Shown here piece after piece: positions 43,277 through 50,841 of a stretch of 50,904 bases of DNA. The notes below the pieces were generated by a model that made no database searches, was not told where the DNA came from, and saw only the letters and a list, made by a program, of their open reading frames with translations. The position numbers and the translations under genes are program-made. The first letter of the stretch is position 1, and each line of letters starts with the position of its first letter. This DNA is from Akkermansiaceae bacterium (lineage in GTDB: Bacteria > Verrucomicrobiota > Verrucomicrobiia > Verrucomicrobiales > Akkermansiaceae). The stretch lies in assembly GCA_903888515.1 (NCBI GenBank), contig CAISTY010000146.1, positions 1 through 50,904 on the forward strand, given 5' to 3'.

Positions 43277-45222
43277 CCACGGCGTTGTTGTTAGTGCTGG
43301 CATTGGTGGCGTTGGCCGCGGGGATCGCCACCGGCGCGCGGCATCCGCGCACTTGGCTGGTCCTGACCCTGACCGGGTCCGCGGCCGCGCTGGGCGCCGC
43401 GCTGAGCGTGATGCCGGGGCCGCCGGACTGGGAATGGCGGAGCGGATTTCTGATAGGCGGGGAGGCGCTGCATCTGCGGCTCGACGGGCTGAGCGCGCTC
43501 TTTCTCGCGTTGCTGTCGGTGGTGGGTGGTGCGGGCGCGGTGTATGCGCGCGGGTATTGGCCGGATGCGCTCTATCCGGCCTCGGCGTCGCGCGGCCGCG
43601 CGTGGTGGAGCGCATTGTTATTGAGCATGGGGCTGGTGCTGCTGGTGTCCAACGGGTTGCATTTCCTGATTGCCTGGGAGATGTTCACGGTTTGCGCCTA
43701 TTTTCTAATCACGCTGGACCGGACGCGGCGCGAGGTACGGGTGGCAGGCTGGCTCTATCTGGCGGCATCCCATGCGGGCACGGTTTGTTTATTCGCGTTT
43801 TTCACCACGCTGGCGGCACGCACCGGGAGTTGGGATCTCGGGCCGCTGCGGGAGCATGCCGGACTGGCGCCCTTGTTCTGGTTGGCGCTGGCTGGCTTCG
43901 GTGTCAAGGCCGGGGTGTTTCCGCTGCACATCTGGCTGCCGTCGGCGCATGCCAACGCGCCGAGCCATGTGTCCGCGATCATGTCGGGCGTGGCGATCAA
44001 GATGGGGGTTTACGGCATGCTGCGCTTCAGCGGCTGGTTGCCGGTGCCGGCGGCGGCGGGCTGGGTGGTGATCGGGCTCGGCGCGGCCAGTGCTTTGTTA
44101 GGCATCGCGTTCGCGCTCGCGCAGAACGATTTCAAGCGGTTGTTAGCCTATTGTTCGGTGGAAAACATCGGGGTGATCCTGATCGGCCTGGGCGGCGCGC
44201 TGCTCGCGCGATCGCACGGTAACGCGCCCTGGGGCAGGCTGGCGCTGGCGGGGGCCTTGTTGCATGTTTGGAATCACGGCGCGTTCAAATCGCTGTTGTT
44301 TTTCTGCGCGGGTTCGGTGTTGCACGCCACGGGCACGCGGGAGATGAGCCGGTTAGGCGGCCTGTGGCGGGTGATGCCGTGGACGGCGGGCTGGTTCGCG
44401 CTGGGAGCGGTCGCGGTTGCGGGATTGCCGCCGCTCAACGGGTTTGTCAGCGAATGGATGATCTATCTGGGACTGATCGACGCGGTGGCTAACAACGATC
44501 CGTTCGCCTGGGCGGTGATGCCCGCCGTGATCATGCTGGCGATGGCCGGAGCGCTGGCACTGGCGGGATTTGCCAAGGCGGGGGCGATGATCTTCCTAGG
44601 AGCCCCGCGCACGCGGCCGGCGGCGGAAGCGCACGAATGTGGCGCCCTGATGCGCGGGCCGATGCTGGTGCTGGCGGCGGTCTGCGTGGCGATTGGGGTG
44701 GCACCGGTGTTATTCTGGCCGGCGGTGGCGCGAGCCGTGGGGGATTGGCATCCCGGCTGGGCTTCGGCGGCGACACCGGCACCGCTGTTGACGCTGGGCA
44801 TGGCCCACCTTGGGTTGGCGGTGCTGATCGCGGCGGCGGGCGTTTGGATGTGGTGCAAGGTGCGTGGCAACGGCTTGCGGCGCGGGCTGACCTGGGATTG
44901 TGGCTATGCGGCGCCGAGCGCGCGGATGCAATACTCCAGCGGATCGTTCGCGGGACTGGCCGCCGGGTGGTTTTCCTGGATCCTGCGGCCGACGCGGCGG
45001 ATCCGGCGCCCCCGCGGTCATTTTCCGGCGGGAGCGATCCTGCTGGAGCGCACCCCGGAAACGATGCTGGAGCACGTGCTGATGCCTGCCGGCGCGGGTG
45101 TCATGCGGGTTTCCACCGCGGTGCGCCGCTTGCAACACGGCCGCCTGTCCGCTTACATCCTCTATGTGGCCGCAGGGCTGGCCGCCTTGGGCATCCTTGT
45201 TTTGATAGAAAGCGTGACATGA
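43273..45222 (+). CDS. hyfB: HyfB-like proton-pumping membrane subunit, copy 2
   Basis: A 649-residue paralogue of the gene at 40563, with the same ~14-helix plan: FGVKAGVFPLHIWLPSAHAN, IKMGVYGMLRFSG, NDFKRLLAYCSVENIGVI, WNHGAFKSLLFFCAGSV and the C-terminal CGYAAPSARMQYSSGSFAG. Proton-channel lysines are kept as in copy 1. Translationally coupled to the EIIA gene before it and the HyfC gene after it (ATGA overlaps both sides). Group 4 Hyf complexes usually have one HyfB plus HyfD and HyfF; here a second HyfB stands where HyfD might be expected, giving a possible three-pump complex with HyfF. Confidence 0.92.
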   Translation: MTTALLLVLALVALAAGIATGARHPRTWLVLTLTGSAAALGAALSVMPGPPDWEWRSGFLIGGEALHLRLDGLSALFLALLSVVGGAGAVYARGYWPDALYPASASRGRAWWSALLLSMGLVLLVSNGLHFLIAWEMFTVCAYFLITLDRTRREVRVAGWLYLAASHAGTVCLFAFFTTLAARTGSWDLGPLREHAGLAPLFWLALAGFGVKAGVFPLHIWLPSAHANAPSHVSAIMSGVAIKMGVYGMLRFSGWLPVPAAAGWVVIGLGAASALLGIAFALAQNDFKRLLAYCSVENIGVILIGLGGALLARSHGNAPWGRLALAGALLHVWNHGAFKSLLFFCAGSVLHATGTREMSRLGGLWRVMPWTAGWFALGAVAVAGLPPLNGFVSEWMIYLGLIDAVANNDPFAWAVMPAVIMLAMAGALALAGFAKAGAMIFLGAPRTRPAAEAHECGALMRGPMLVLAAVCVAIGVAPVLFWPAVARAVGDWHPGWASAATPAPLLTLGMAHLGLAVLIAAAGVWMWCKVRGNGLRRGLTWDCGYAAPSARMQYSSGSFAGLAAGWFSWILRPTRRIRRPRGHFPAGAILLERTPETMLEHVLMPAGAGVMRVSTAVRRLQHGRLSAYILYVAAGLAALGILVLIESVT

Positions 45223-46127
45223 TTCCGATTCTACAACTTCTGCTCCGACTTGGCTGCTGGCTGCTGCTGGCGCCATTGCTGCCGGGCATCATCAACAAGG
45301 TGAAAGCCTGGGTGGCGGGGCGGCGCGGGCCGCCGGTGTTGCAGCTCTACTACGACCTCGCGAAGTTGTGGAAAAAAGGGGTGGTGATGAGCACGCTGGC
45401 CTCGCCCGCTTTTGTGATGCTGCCGGCCGTGGCGTGGGTGGCCGTGTTCGGCGCGGCGATGCTGGTGCCGTTGGGGCCGGCGGGGGCCGGCCTGAGTTTC
45501 CGCGGCGACGCGCTGCTGATGCTCTATCTGCTGGCGCTGGCGCGTTTCTGCACGGCCTGGGCCGCGATGGAAACCGGCTCGGCGTTCGAAGGCATGGGCG
45601 CGGTGCGCGAGGTGAGTTATGCGGTGCTGGCGGAAGCGGCGATGGTGGCCGCGGTGTTGTCGCTGAGCGTGCAGACCGGGAGCATTTCGCTGGTCACCAT
45701 GCTTGCGCCGTCGGTGGGTGCGTGCGCGGGGCTGTTAGCCGCGGGGTTGTTCATCGTGCTGTTAGCAGAGAACTGCCGTGTGCCGTTTGACGACCCGAAC
45801 ACCCACCTGGAGCTGACGATGATCCACGAAGTGATGGTGCTCGACCATAGCGGGCCGCCGCTGGCGGCGATCCTGCATGGCGCGGCGATGAAACTGCTGT
45901 TGTTCGCGGTGGTGCTGGCACAGGCGGTTCTGCCGATGGATCACCTCCGGCCGTTAGGGGCGGCGGGGTTGTTGGCGGGCAGCGTGCTGCTGGTGACGGT
46001 GGCAGTCGGGTTGGTTGAGTCGCTGCTGGCGCGGTTTGCGTTCCGCCGGGTGCCGCTGTTGCTGACCACGGCATTCCTGTTATGTTTGTTCGCGCTGCTG
46101 GTGGCGTGGAAAGGAGGGATGCCATGA
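45219..46127 (+). CDS. hyfC: HyfC/NuoH-like membrane anchor subunit
   Basis: A 302-residue, ~8-helix protein of the NuoH/HycD family: PGIINKVKAWVAGRRGPPVLQLYYDLAKLWKKG at the start (the conserved quinone-chamber/hydrogenase interface), GSAFEGMGAVREVSYA, then AENCRVPFDDPNTHLELTMIHEVMVLDHSGP near the middle, with the acidic residues that couple the catalytic module to the pumps. It connects the peripheral arm to HyfB/HyfF. Start at ATG 45219 overlaps the previous stop (ATGA); the stop overlaps hyfE in the same manner. Confidence 0.93.
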   Translation: MIPILQLLLRLGCWLLLAPLLPGIINKVKAWVAGRRGPPVLQLYYDLAKLWKKGVVMSTLASPAFVMLPAVAWVAVFGAAMLVPLGPAGAGLSFRGDALLMLYLLALARFCTAWAAMETGSAFEGMGAVREVSYAVLAEAAMVAAVLSLSVQTGSISLVTMLAPSVGACAGLLAAGLFIVLLAENCRVPFDDPNTHLELTMIHEVMVLDHSGPPLAAILHGAAMKLLLFAVVLAQAVLPMDHLRPLGAAGLLAGSVLLVTVAVGLVESLLARFAFRRVPLLLTTAFLLCLFALLVAWKGGMP

Positions 46128-46765
46128 ATTCCAATCTGAATCTGTTAATCGGGCTGGCGATGGGGCTGAATCTGCTGGCATTGGGGAGCAGCCGGTTGCC
46201 GACCCTCATCCGCGCGATGTCGGCGCAGGGTGTGATCCTCGGGGCGATGCCGGTGCTGATGGATCACGAACCCGACTGGCGGGTGGCGCTGGTGGCACTG
46301 GCAACCATTGCGGGCAAGGGGCTGGTGATTCCCGGGTTGTTGCGGCGGGCGATGCGCACGGTGCAGATCGACCGCGAACTTGAACCGCTGATCGGGTTTG
46401 TGCCGTCGATGTTGTTAGGCGCGGGTGGTGCGATCGCGGCGTTGGCGCTGACGCATTTGTTGCCGCTGTTGCCGGAGCACGCCGGTTCGCTGCTGGTGCC
46501 GGGAGCGCTGGCCACGATGCTCACGGGGTTCATCCTGCTGATCGGGCGCACCAAGGCCATCTCGCAGGTGTGCGGCTATCTGATCCTTGAAAATGGCATC
46601 TATCTGTTCGGGCTGCTGCTGATCAAGGCGATGCCGCTGATGGTGGAGGCGGGGGTGCTGCTCGACGTCACGGTGGGCGTGTTCATCATCGGCATCATCG
46701 TGGACCGCATCCAGCGTGCCTTCGATTCACTCGACACCCGCAAACTCACCGCGCTCCGGGAATGA
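46124..46765 (+). CDS. hyfE: HyfE-like membrane subunit
   Basis: A 213-residue, ~7-helix protein similar to HyfE, which corresponds to a NuoK-like unit extended at the C-terminus: LNLLIGLAMGLNLLALGSSRLPTL, then QGVILGAMPVL, ATIAGKGLVIPGLLRRAM and a second half QVCGYLILENGIYLFGLLLIKAMPLMVEAGVLLDVTVGVFIIGIIVDR. The acidic residue in ILENGIYLF corresponds to the proton-path Glu of NuoK. Start ATG 46124 overlaps hyfC; the stop overlaps hyfF. No sign of damage. Confidence 0.9.
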   Translation: MNSNLNLLIGLAMGLNLLALGSSRLPTLIRAMSAQGVILGAMPVLMDHEPDWRVALVALATIAGKGLVIPGLLRRAMRTVQIDRELEPLIGFVPSMLLGAGGAIAALALTHLLPLLPEHAGSLLVPGALATMLTGFILLIGRTKAISQVCGYLILENGIYLFGLLLIKAMPLMVEAGVLLDVTVGVFIIGIIVDRIQRAFDSLDTRKLTALRE

Positions 46766-48204
46766 AATCACTGCTGCTCATCATCGTGCCCCTGGCGGCT
46801 GCGGCGCTCGCGTTGCTGTGGCCGCAGAACCGCACGCGTCCGGTGATCCTGCCGGTGGCGGCGACGCTCCACGCCCTGCTGTCGTGGTGGTTGTTGCTGG
46901 ATCCGCCGACGGTTGCTGCCGGTGCCTGGTTGGGATTTGATCCGCTGGCGCGGGCGGTGCTGCCAGTGGTGTCGGTGTTATTCCTAGTCTGCGCCTGGTA
47001 TGGGGTGACTTACCTCAAATTGCGGGGGGAAAGGCCCAACCGGGTATTCGTGGCGGCGTTGCTGGCCGTGCTCGGATTATTGAGCGCGGGACATCAGGCC
47101 AGGCATTTGGGATTGTTATGGATTTTCACCGAGGCGGTCACGCTGGCCGCGGTGCCGTTGCTGCACTTCAACGGCACGCCCCGTGCCTTCGAGGCGACCT
47201 GGAAATATCTGCTGGTGGGCGGCACCGGCATCGCGCTGTCGTTGATCGGATCCCTGTGCCTCGGATATGCCTCGCTTTACGGCGGTGGTGGCGGCGATCT
47301 GACATTCGTGGCGCTCATCTCACAAGGTGCGGGGCTGTCTCGCCCGTGGGTGCTCATCGCCTGGGTGCTGCTGTTAGTGGGGTATGGCACCAAGATGGGC
47401 CTCGCGCCGATGCATACCTGGAAGCCCGAAGCCTACGGCGAGGCACCGGGAATCGTGGGCGCGATTCTGGCGGGCGGAGTCACCTCGGTGGCATTCACGG
47501 CGATCCTGCGGGTGCGCGCGGTGGTCGGGGCCGCGGGTGAGGGACCGGTGGCCGACCACACGTTGCTGGCCATCGGATTGTTCTCGATGCTGGTGGCGGC
47601 GTTGTTTCTGCTAGGGACGCGCGATTTCAAGCGCATGCTGGCCTATTCGAGCGTCGAGCACATGGGCATCCTGAGCATTGGCGCGGCACTTGGCGGGGCG
47701 GGGGTGGCGGCGGCGCTGTTTCATGTTTGGAGCAACGGCCTGACCAAGGGCGCGTTGTTCCTGAGCGCGGGCAACATCCGCCGGGCCGCGGGCTCGGCGT
47801 CGATGGACGAGGTGCGCGGCATGAGCGCGCTCACGCCGCGCTCGGCGGCGATTTTTGTTACCGGCATGTTCGCGGTCACCGCCTGCCCGCCCTTCGGGCC
47901 GTTTTTCAGTGAGTTGAAAGTGGTGCGGGCCGCGCTTGAGGGCGGGCATGGTGTCGCCACGGCGATGTTTCTGGGTTGCCTGCTGCTGGCATTTTTCGGA
48001 CTGACCCGGGTGGTATTCGCCATTGTCGACGGCCGTCCACGCAGTGCAACGAAGCAGGGCGGCAAGCGCTTTGTGGAGACGGCCGGCGTGATCCTGCCGC
48101 CGCTGGTGCTGTTAGGGATGTCGCTGTGGCTGGGGCTGTTCACTCCGCGCGTGTTGCAAGAAGTCTGGTCGGCCGCCGTGGCCCAACTCTATCCCAAACC
48201 ATGA
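46762..48204 (+). CDS. hyfF: HyfF-like proton-pumping membrane subunit
   Basis: A 480-residue, ~14-helix antiporter-like protein, shorter than HyfB and lacking the C-terminal amphipathic helix. Motifs: GYGTKMGLAPMHTWKPEAYGEAPGIVGAILAGGV (the TM7-8 Lys region, with the HyfF-type KPEAY), RDFKRMLAYSSVEHMGILS and WSNGLTKGALFLSAGNI. The pump residues are preserved. Coupled by ATGA to both neighbours. Together with the two HyfB copies it would form the membrane arm. Confidence 0.92.
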   Translation: MKSLLLIIVPLAAAALALLWPQNRTRPVILPVAATLHALLSWWLLLDPPTVAAGAWLGFDPLARAVLPVVSVLFLVCAWYGVTYLKLRGERPNRVFVAALLAVLGLLSAGHQARHLGLLWIFTEAVTLAAVPLLHFNGTPRAFEATWKYLLVGGTGIALSLIGSLCLGYASLYGGGGGDLTFVALISQGAGLSRPWVLIAWVLLLVGYGTKMGLAPMHTWKPEAYGEAPGIVGAILAGGVTSVAFTAILRVRAVVGAAGEGPVADHTLLAIGLFSMLVAALFLLGTRDFKRMLAYSSVEHMGILSIGAALGGAGVAAALFHVWSNGLTKGALFLSAGNIRRAAGSASMDEVRGMSALTPRSAAIFVTGMFAVTACPPFGPFFSELKVVRAALEGGHGVATAMFLGCLLLAFFGLTRVVFAIVDGRPRSATKQGGKRFVETAGVILPPLVLLGMSLWLGLFTPRVLQEVWSAAVAQLYPKP

Positions 48205-49682
48205 GCGCCTCAACTCCATTTGCCCTGATGGCCAACGCCACCAGCCTGCCGTGGGCCGAGGTGCCAGCGTGGCCGGTGGTTGATTTCGTGCGGGCCACCG
48301 GGATCGAACTCGCCCGCGGTGCCCGGCTCTGCTCGCTGTTCGGCGTGCCGGAGGGCGATGCGGTGCAACTGGTTGCGGTGCTCGCCTTCGATGCCGACAG
48401 CACCCTCGCCGTCGGCCGCAGCAGGACGTTCACCGGGACGTTCCCATCGCTCACCGCGACGCATCCGCAGGCGCATCTGTTCGAGCGCGAGGTCTGGGAG
48501 CAACATCAAGTGATGCCCGAGGGCCATCCGTGGCTCAAGCCGGTGCGTCTGACAAACGGCGACGCGCCGGCCAACGGCGGGTTTTTCCGAGTTGATGGCG
48601 GCGAGATTCACGAGGTGGCGGTCGGTCCGGTGCATGCAGGCATCATTGAACCGGGGCATTTCCGCTTTCAATGCGCGGGCGAGGATGTGCTGCACCTTGA
48701 AATCGCGCTGGGCTATCAGCACCGGGGCATCGAGGAAGCCCTCATCGGCGGGCCGCATCGCGCGACCCTGATTCAGATGGAAACCATCGCCGGGGACACG
48801 AGCATCGCGCATGCCACGGCGTATGCGGGTCTGATGGAAGCGCTCGCGGAATCCGAAGCGCCGCTGCGCGCGCAATGGTTGCGGGCCATCGCGCTGGAAC
48901 TCGAACGTCTCGCCAATCACACCGGGGACATCGGCGCGCTCGCGGGCGATGTCGCGTTTCTGCCCACGGCGGCGGCCTGCGGGAAAATCCGCGGGGATTT
49001 CCTCAATCTAACCGCATTGCTGTGCGGCAACCGTTTCGGCCGCGGCCTGGTGCGGCCGGGCGGATGTTGCCACGACCTCGAACCCGCCCGCGCGGCGCAA
49101 CTGTTGGAACGCCTGACCACCGCGCTGGCCGACACCGAGCAGGCGGTCGCCTGGATGTGGGATGCGGCGTCGGTGCGGGCGCGTTTTGAAAATGTCGGCA
49201 TCGTGCATCCGGCGCAAGCCATCGGGATCGGGTTGGTGGGTCCGGCCGCGCGCGCCTGCGGCTTGGTGCGCGATGTGCGTTACGATCATCCGGCGGGCTG
49301 GCATCGATTCGGGCAGGCGCCAGTGGCGGTGTGGCCGGGCGGTGATGTGTTTGCGCGCACGCGGGTGCGTTCGCTGGAGATCCGGCGGTCCGGCGAACTT
49401 CTGCGCGAACACCTCGCCACTCCCGTCGAAGGCGAAGTGCGCGGTGATCTCGCGGCGCCCGCGCCTGACACCCTCGCGGTGTCCCTCGTCGAAGGTTGGC
49501 GTGGTGAGGCTTGCCATGTGGCGCTAACCGATGCCACCGGGCGCTTCCGCCGATACAAGATCACCGATCCATCTTTTCACAATTGGATGGGACTCGCCCT
49601 CGCCCTGCGCGGCACCGCGATTTCGGATTTCCCCATCTGTAACAAAAGCTTCGGGCTGTCCTACTGCGGCTTCGATCTCTAA
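48201..49682 (+). CDS. hyfG: HyfG-like large subunit (NuoCD fusion) lacking NiFe-site cysteines
   Basis: A 493-residue protein: a NuoC-like 30-kDa domain (~25-115; LFEREVWEQHQVMPEGHPWL), then a NuoD/hydrogenase large-subunit domain (~140-493; EVAVGPVHAGIIEPGHFRF, IALGYQHRGIEEALIGG). True NiFe hydrogenases have CxxC near the first motif and DPCxxC at the end. Here the first is ETIAGDTSIAHATA (194-206), without Cys, and the end is SDFPICNKSFGLSYCGFDL, with Cys480 and Cys489 but not the DPCxxC arrangement. So it should not carry a NiFe site. It belongs to the energy-converting hydrogenase-related (Ehr) type, whose substrate is unknown. ATGA overlap with hyfF. Confidence 0.9.
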   Translation: MSASTPFALMANATSLPWAEVPAWPVVDFVRATGIELARGARLCSLFGVPEGDAVQLVAVLAFDADSTLAVGRSRTFTGTFPSLTATHPQAHLFEREVWEQHQVMPEGHPWLKPVRLTNGDAPANGGFFRVDGGEIHEVAVGPVHAGIIEPGHFRFQCAGEDVLHLEIALGYQHRGIEEALIGGPHRATLIQMETIAGDTSIAHATAYAGLMEALAESEAPLRAQWLRAIALELERLANHTGDIGALAGDVAFLPTAAACGKIRGDFLNLTALLCGNRFGRGLVRPGGCCHDLEPARAAQLLERLTTALADTEQAVAWMWDAASVRARFENVGIVHPAQAIGIGLVGPAARACGLVRDVRYDHPAGWHRFGQAPVAVWPGGDVFARTRVRSLEIRRSGELLREHLATPVEGEVRGDLAAPAPDTLAVSLVEGWRGEACHVALTDATGRFRRYKITDPSFHNWMGLALALRGTAISDFPICNKSFGLSYCGFDL

Positions 49683-49696
49683 CTGAAATCACCGTC

Positions 49697-50503
49697 ATGT
49701 TCGTATCCGACACCCTCATCCACCGTTTGAAGCGCGGCTGCGAAACGATGGCCTATCCGAAAGGGCCGGCACCGGCGTTGCCGGACCGTCACGGCGGAGC
49801 GCTCATGGTGGACGCGGGCAAATGCGCCGACGGCTGCGCTGCCTGCGTGCCGGTGTGCCCGACCCTGGCGATCACCCGCGATGCGGAAAAAACCGTCGCC
49901 TTGGATCTGGGGCGCTGTGTGTTCTGCGCCGCGTGCGTCGAGGTTTGCCCGCAGGATGCCATCACCCGAACCGGCGACCACCGCATGGCCGTGCGCCGAC
50001 GCGAGGACTTGGTGTTAGGCGGGCCCGGCCGGGAGCAAATCCGGCTGGCCGCCGCGCTCGACAGCAAACTGTGCAAACTTTTCGGCCGCTCGTTGCGCCT
50101 GCGCCAGGTCAGTGCTGGCGGCTGCAACGCCTGCGAGGCCGACACCAACGTGCTCGGTACCATCGGCTGGGATCTCGGGCGCTTCGGCATCCAGTTTGTC
50201 GCGTCGCCGCGCCATGCCGACGGCCTGTTAGTCACCGGGCCGGTAACCCGGGCGATGGTGCTGGCGCTGCAAAAAACCTACGACGCGGTGCCCGAACCGA
50301 AGATCGTCATCGCTGTGGGGGCCTGTGCGATTGCCGGCGGCCCGTTCGTCGGCCACGCGCAGGTCAACGACGGCGCGGCGTCGATCCTGCCCGTCGATCT
50401 GTTCATCCCCGGCTGCCCGCCGCATCCGCTGACAATTCTCGACGGCCTGCTCAGGATGTTAGACCGGCTGGAACACGATTCCAGGAAATCGCTTTCGAGA
50501 TAA
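49697..50503 (+). CDS. ferredoxin-NuoB fusion small subunit (HyfH-HyfI like)
   Basis: A 268-residue fusion starting at ATG 49697, 14 bp after hyfG. Residues ~40-90 are a 2[4Fe-4S] ferredoxin (C43, C47, C50, C54 and C74, C77, C80, C84; note the four-residue gap in CADGC, which departs from the usual CxxC spacing). Residues ~120-265 are a NuoB/HycG domain with cluster ligands C143 and C146 (GGCNACEAD), C210 (VGACAIAGG) and C240 (PGCPPHP). In E. coli Hyf these are separate proteins (HyfH, HyfI); their fusion is known in Ehr-type loci. It passes electrons towards the large subunit. Last gene of the operon. Confidence 0.9.
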   Translation: MFVSDTLIHRLKRGCETMAYPKGPAPALPDRHGGALMVDAGKCADGCAACVPVCPTLAITRDAEKTVALDLGRCVFCAACVEVCPQDAITRTGDHRMAVRRREDLVLGGPGREQIRLAAALDSKLCKLFGRSLRLRQVSAGGCNACEADTNVLGTIGWDLGRFGIQFVASPRHADGLLVTGPVTRAMVLALQKTYDAVPEPKIVIAVGACAIAGGPFVGHAQVNDGAASILPVDLFIPGCPPHPLTILDGLLRMLDRLEHDSRKSLSR

Positions 50504-50509
50504 AGGCCG

Positions 50510-50572
50510 ATGCAACGTTCAATCTACATCGGACTCGACGTCCATAAAGACAAAACTTCCGTCGTCAGATAA
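50510..50572 (+). pseudogene. IS110-family transposase 5' stub
   Basis: From ATG 50510 the frame reads QRSIYIGLDVHKDKTSVV and stops at TAA 50570-50572. IYIGLDVHKD with its DEDD-type Asp is the hallmark N-terminus of IS110/IS1111 transposases. Nothing else of the element follows; the sequence runs directly into the dispersed-repeat core. It starts 7 bp after the Ehr operon stop. Confidence 0.8.
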
Positions 50573-50720
50573 TCCCTGCCTATCGGCCCCGCGGCATTTC
50601 CGCAAGGGAATTCTTCGGCATTTTTCACCGCATGGATTGACCGCCAAGAAACTCGGAAAGCGGAAGAGAAGAGGTCATTGGTCAATGGTCATTAGTCATT
50701 AGTAAAGAAGAAGAGAAGAG
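50560..50720. repeat. third, partial copy of the dispersed repeat core plus inverted heptad array
   Basis: CGTCGTCAGATAATCC, TATCGGCC, TTTCCGCAAGGGAATTC and CACCGCATGGATTGACCGCCAAG match the core of the modules at 35253 and 37891. The array GGTCATT, GGTCAAT, GGTCATT, AGTCATT (50673-50705) is the reverse complement of the AATGACT/ATTGACC arrays there. Confidence 0.85.
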
Positions 50721-50784
50721 CTCTTTTTTCTCCCTTGGCTCGTAGGGAAATGAACCACGAATAAGGCGGCGTAAATAAATAATC

Positions 50785-50812
50785 TTGACAAACAGCTTAA
50801 GATTTCTTAAAT
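50785..50812 (+). promoter_or_regulatory. candidate sigma-70 promoter for the downstream transposase
   Basis: TTGACA (50785-50790), 16-bp spacer, TTAAAT (50807-50812). It lies 30 bp upstream of ATG 50842, in an AT-rich stretch unlike its GC-rich neighbours, consistent with a mobile-element end. Confidence 0.45.
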
Positions 50813-50841
50813 GCTTCCTCGTGAAGGAAAACAATACCCTT

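Noticed and set aside
40563..50503. Hydrogenase-4 / formate hydrogenlyase
   Set aside because: The large subunit lacks both NiFe cysteine pairs, and no hyp maturation or fdhF genes are present; the Ehr type fits better.
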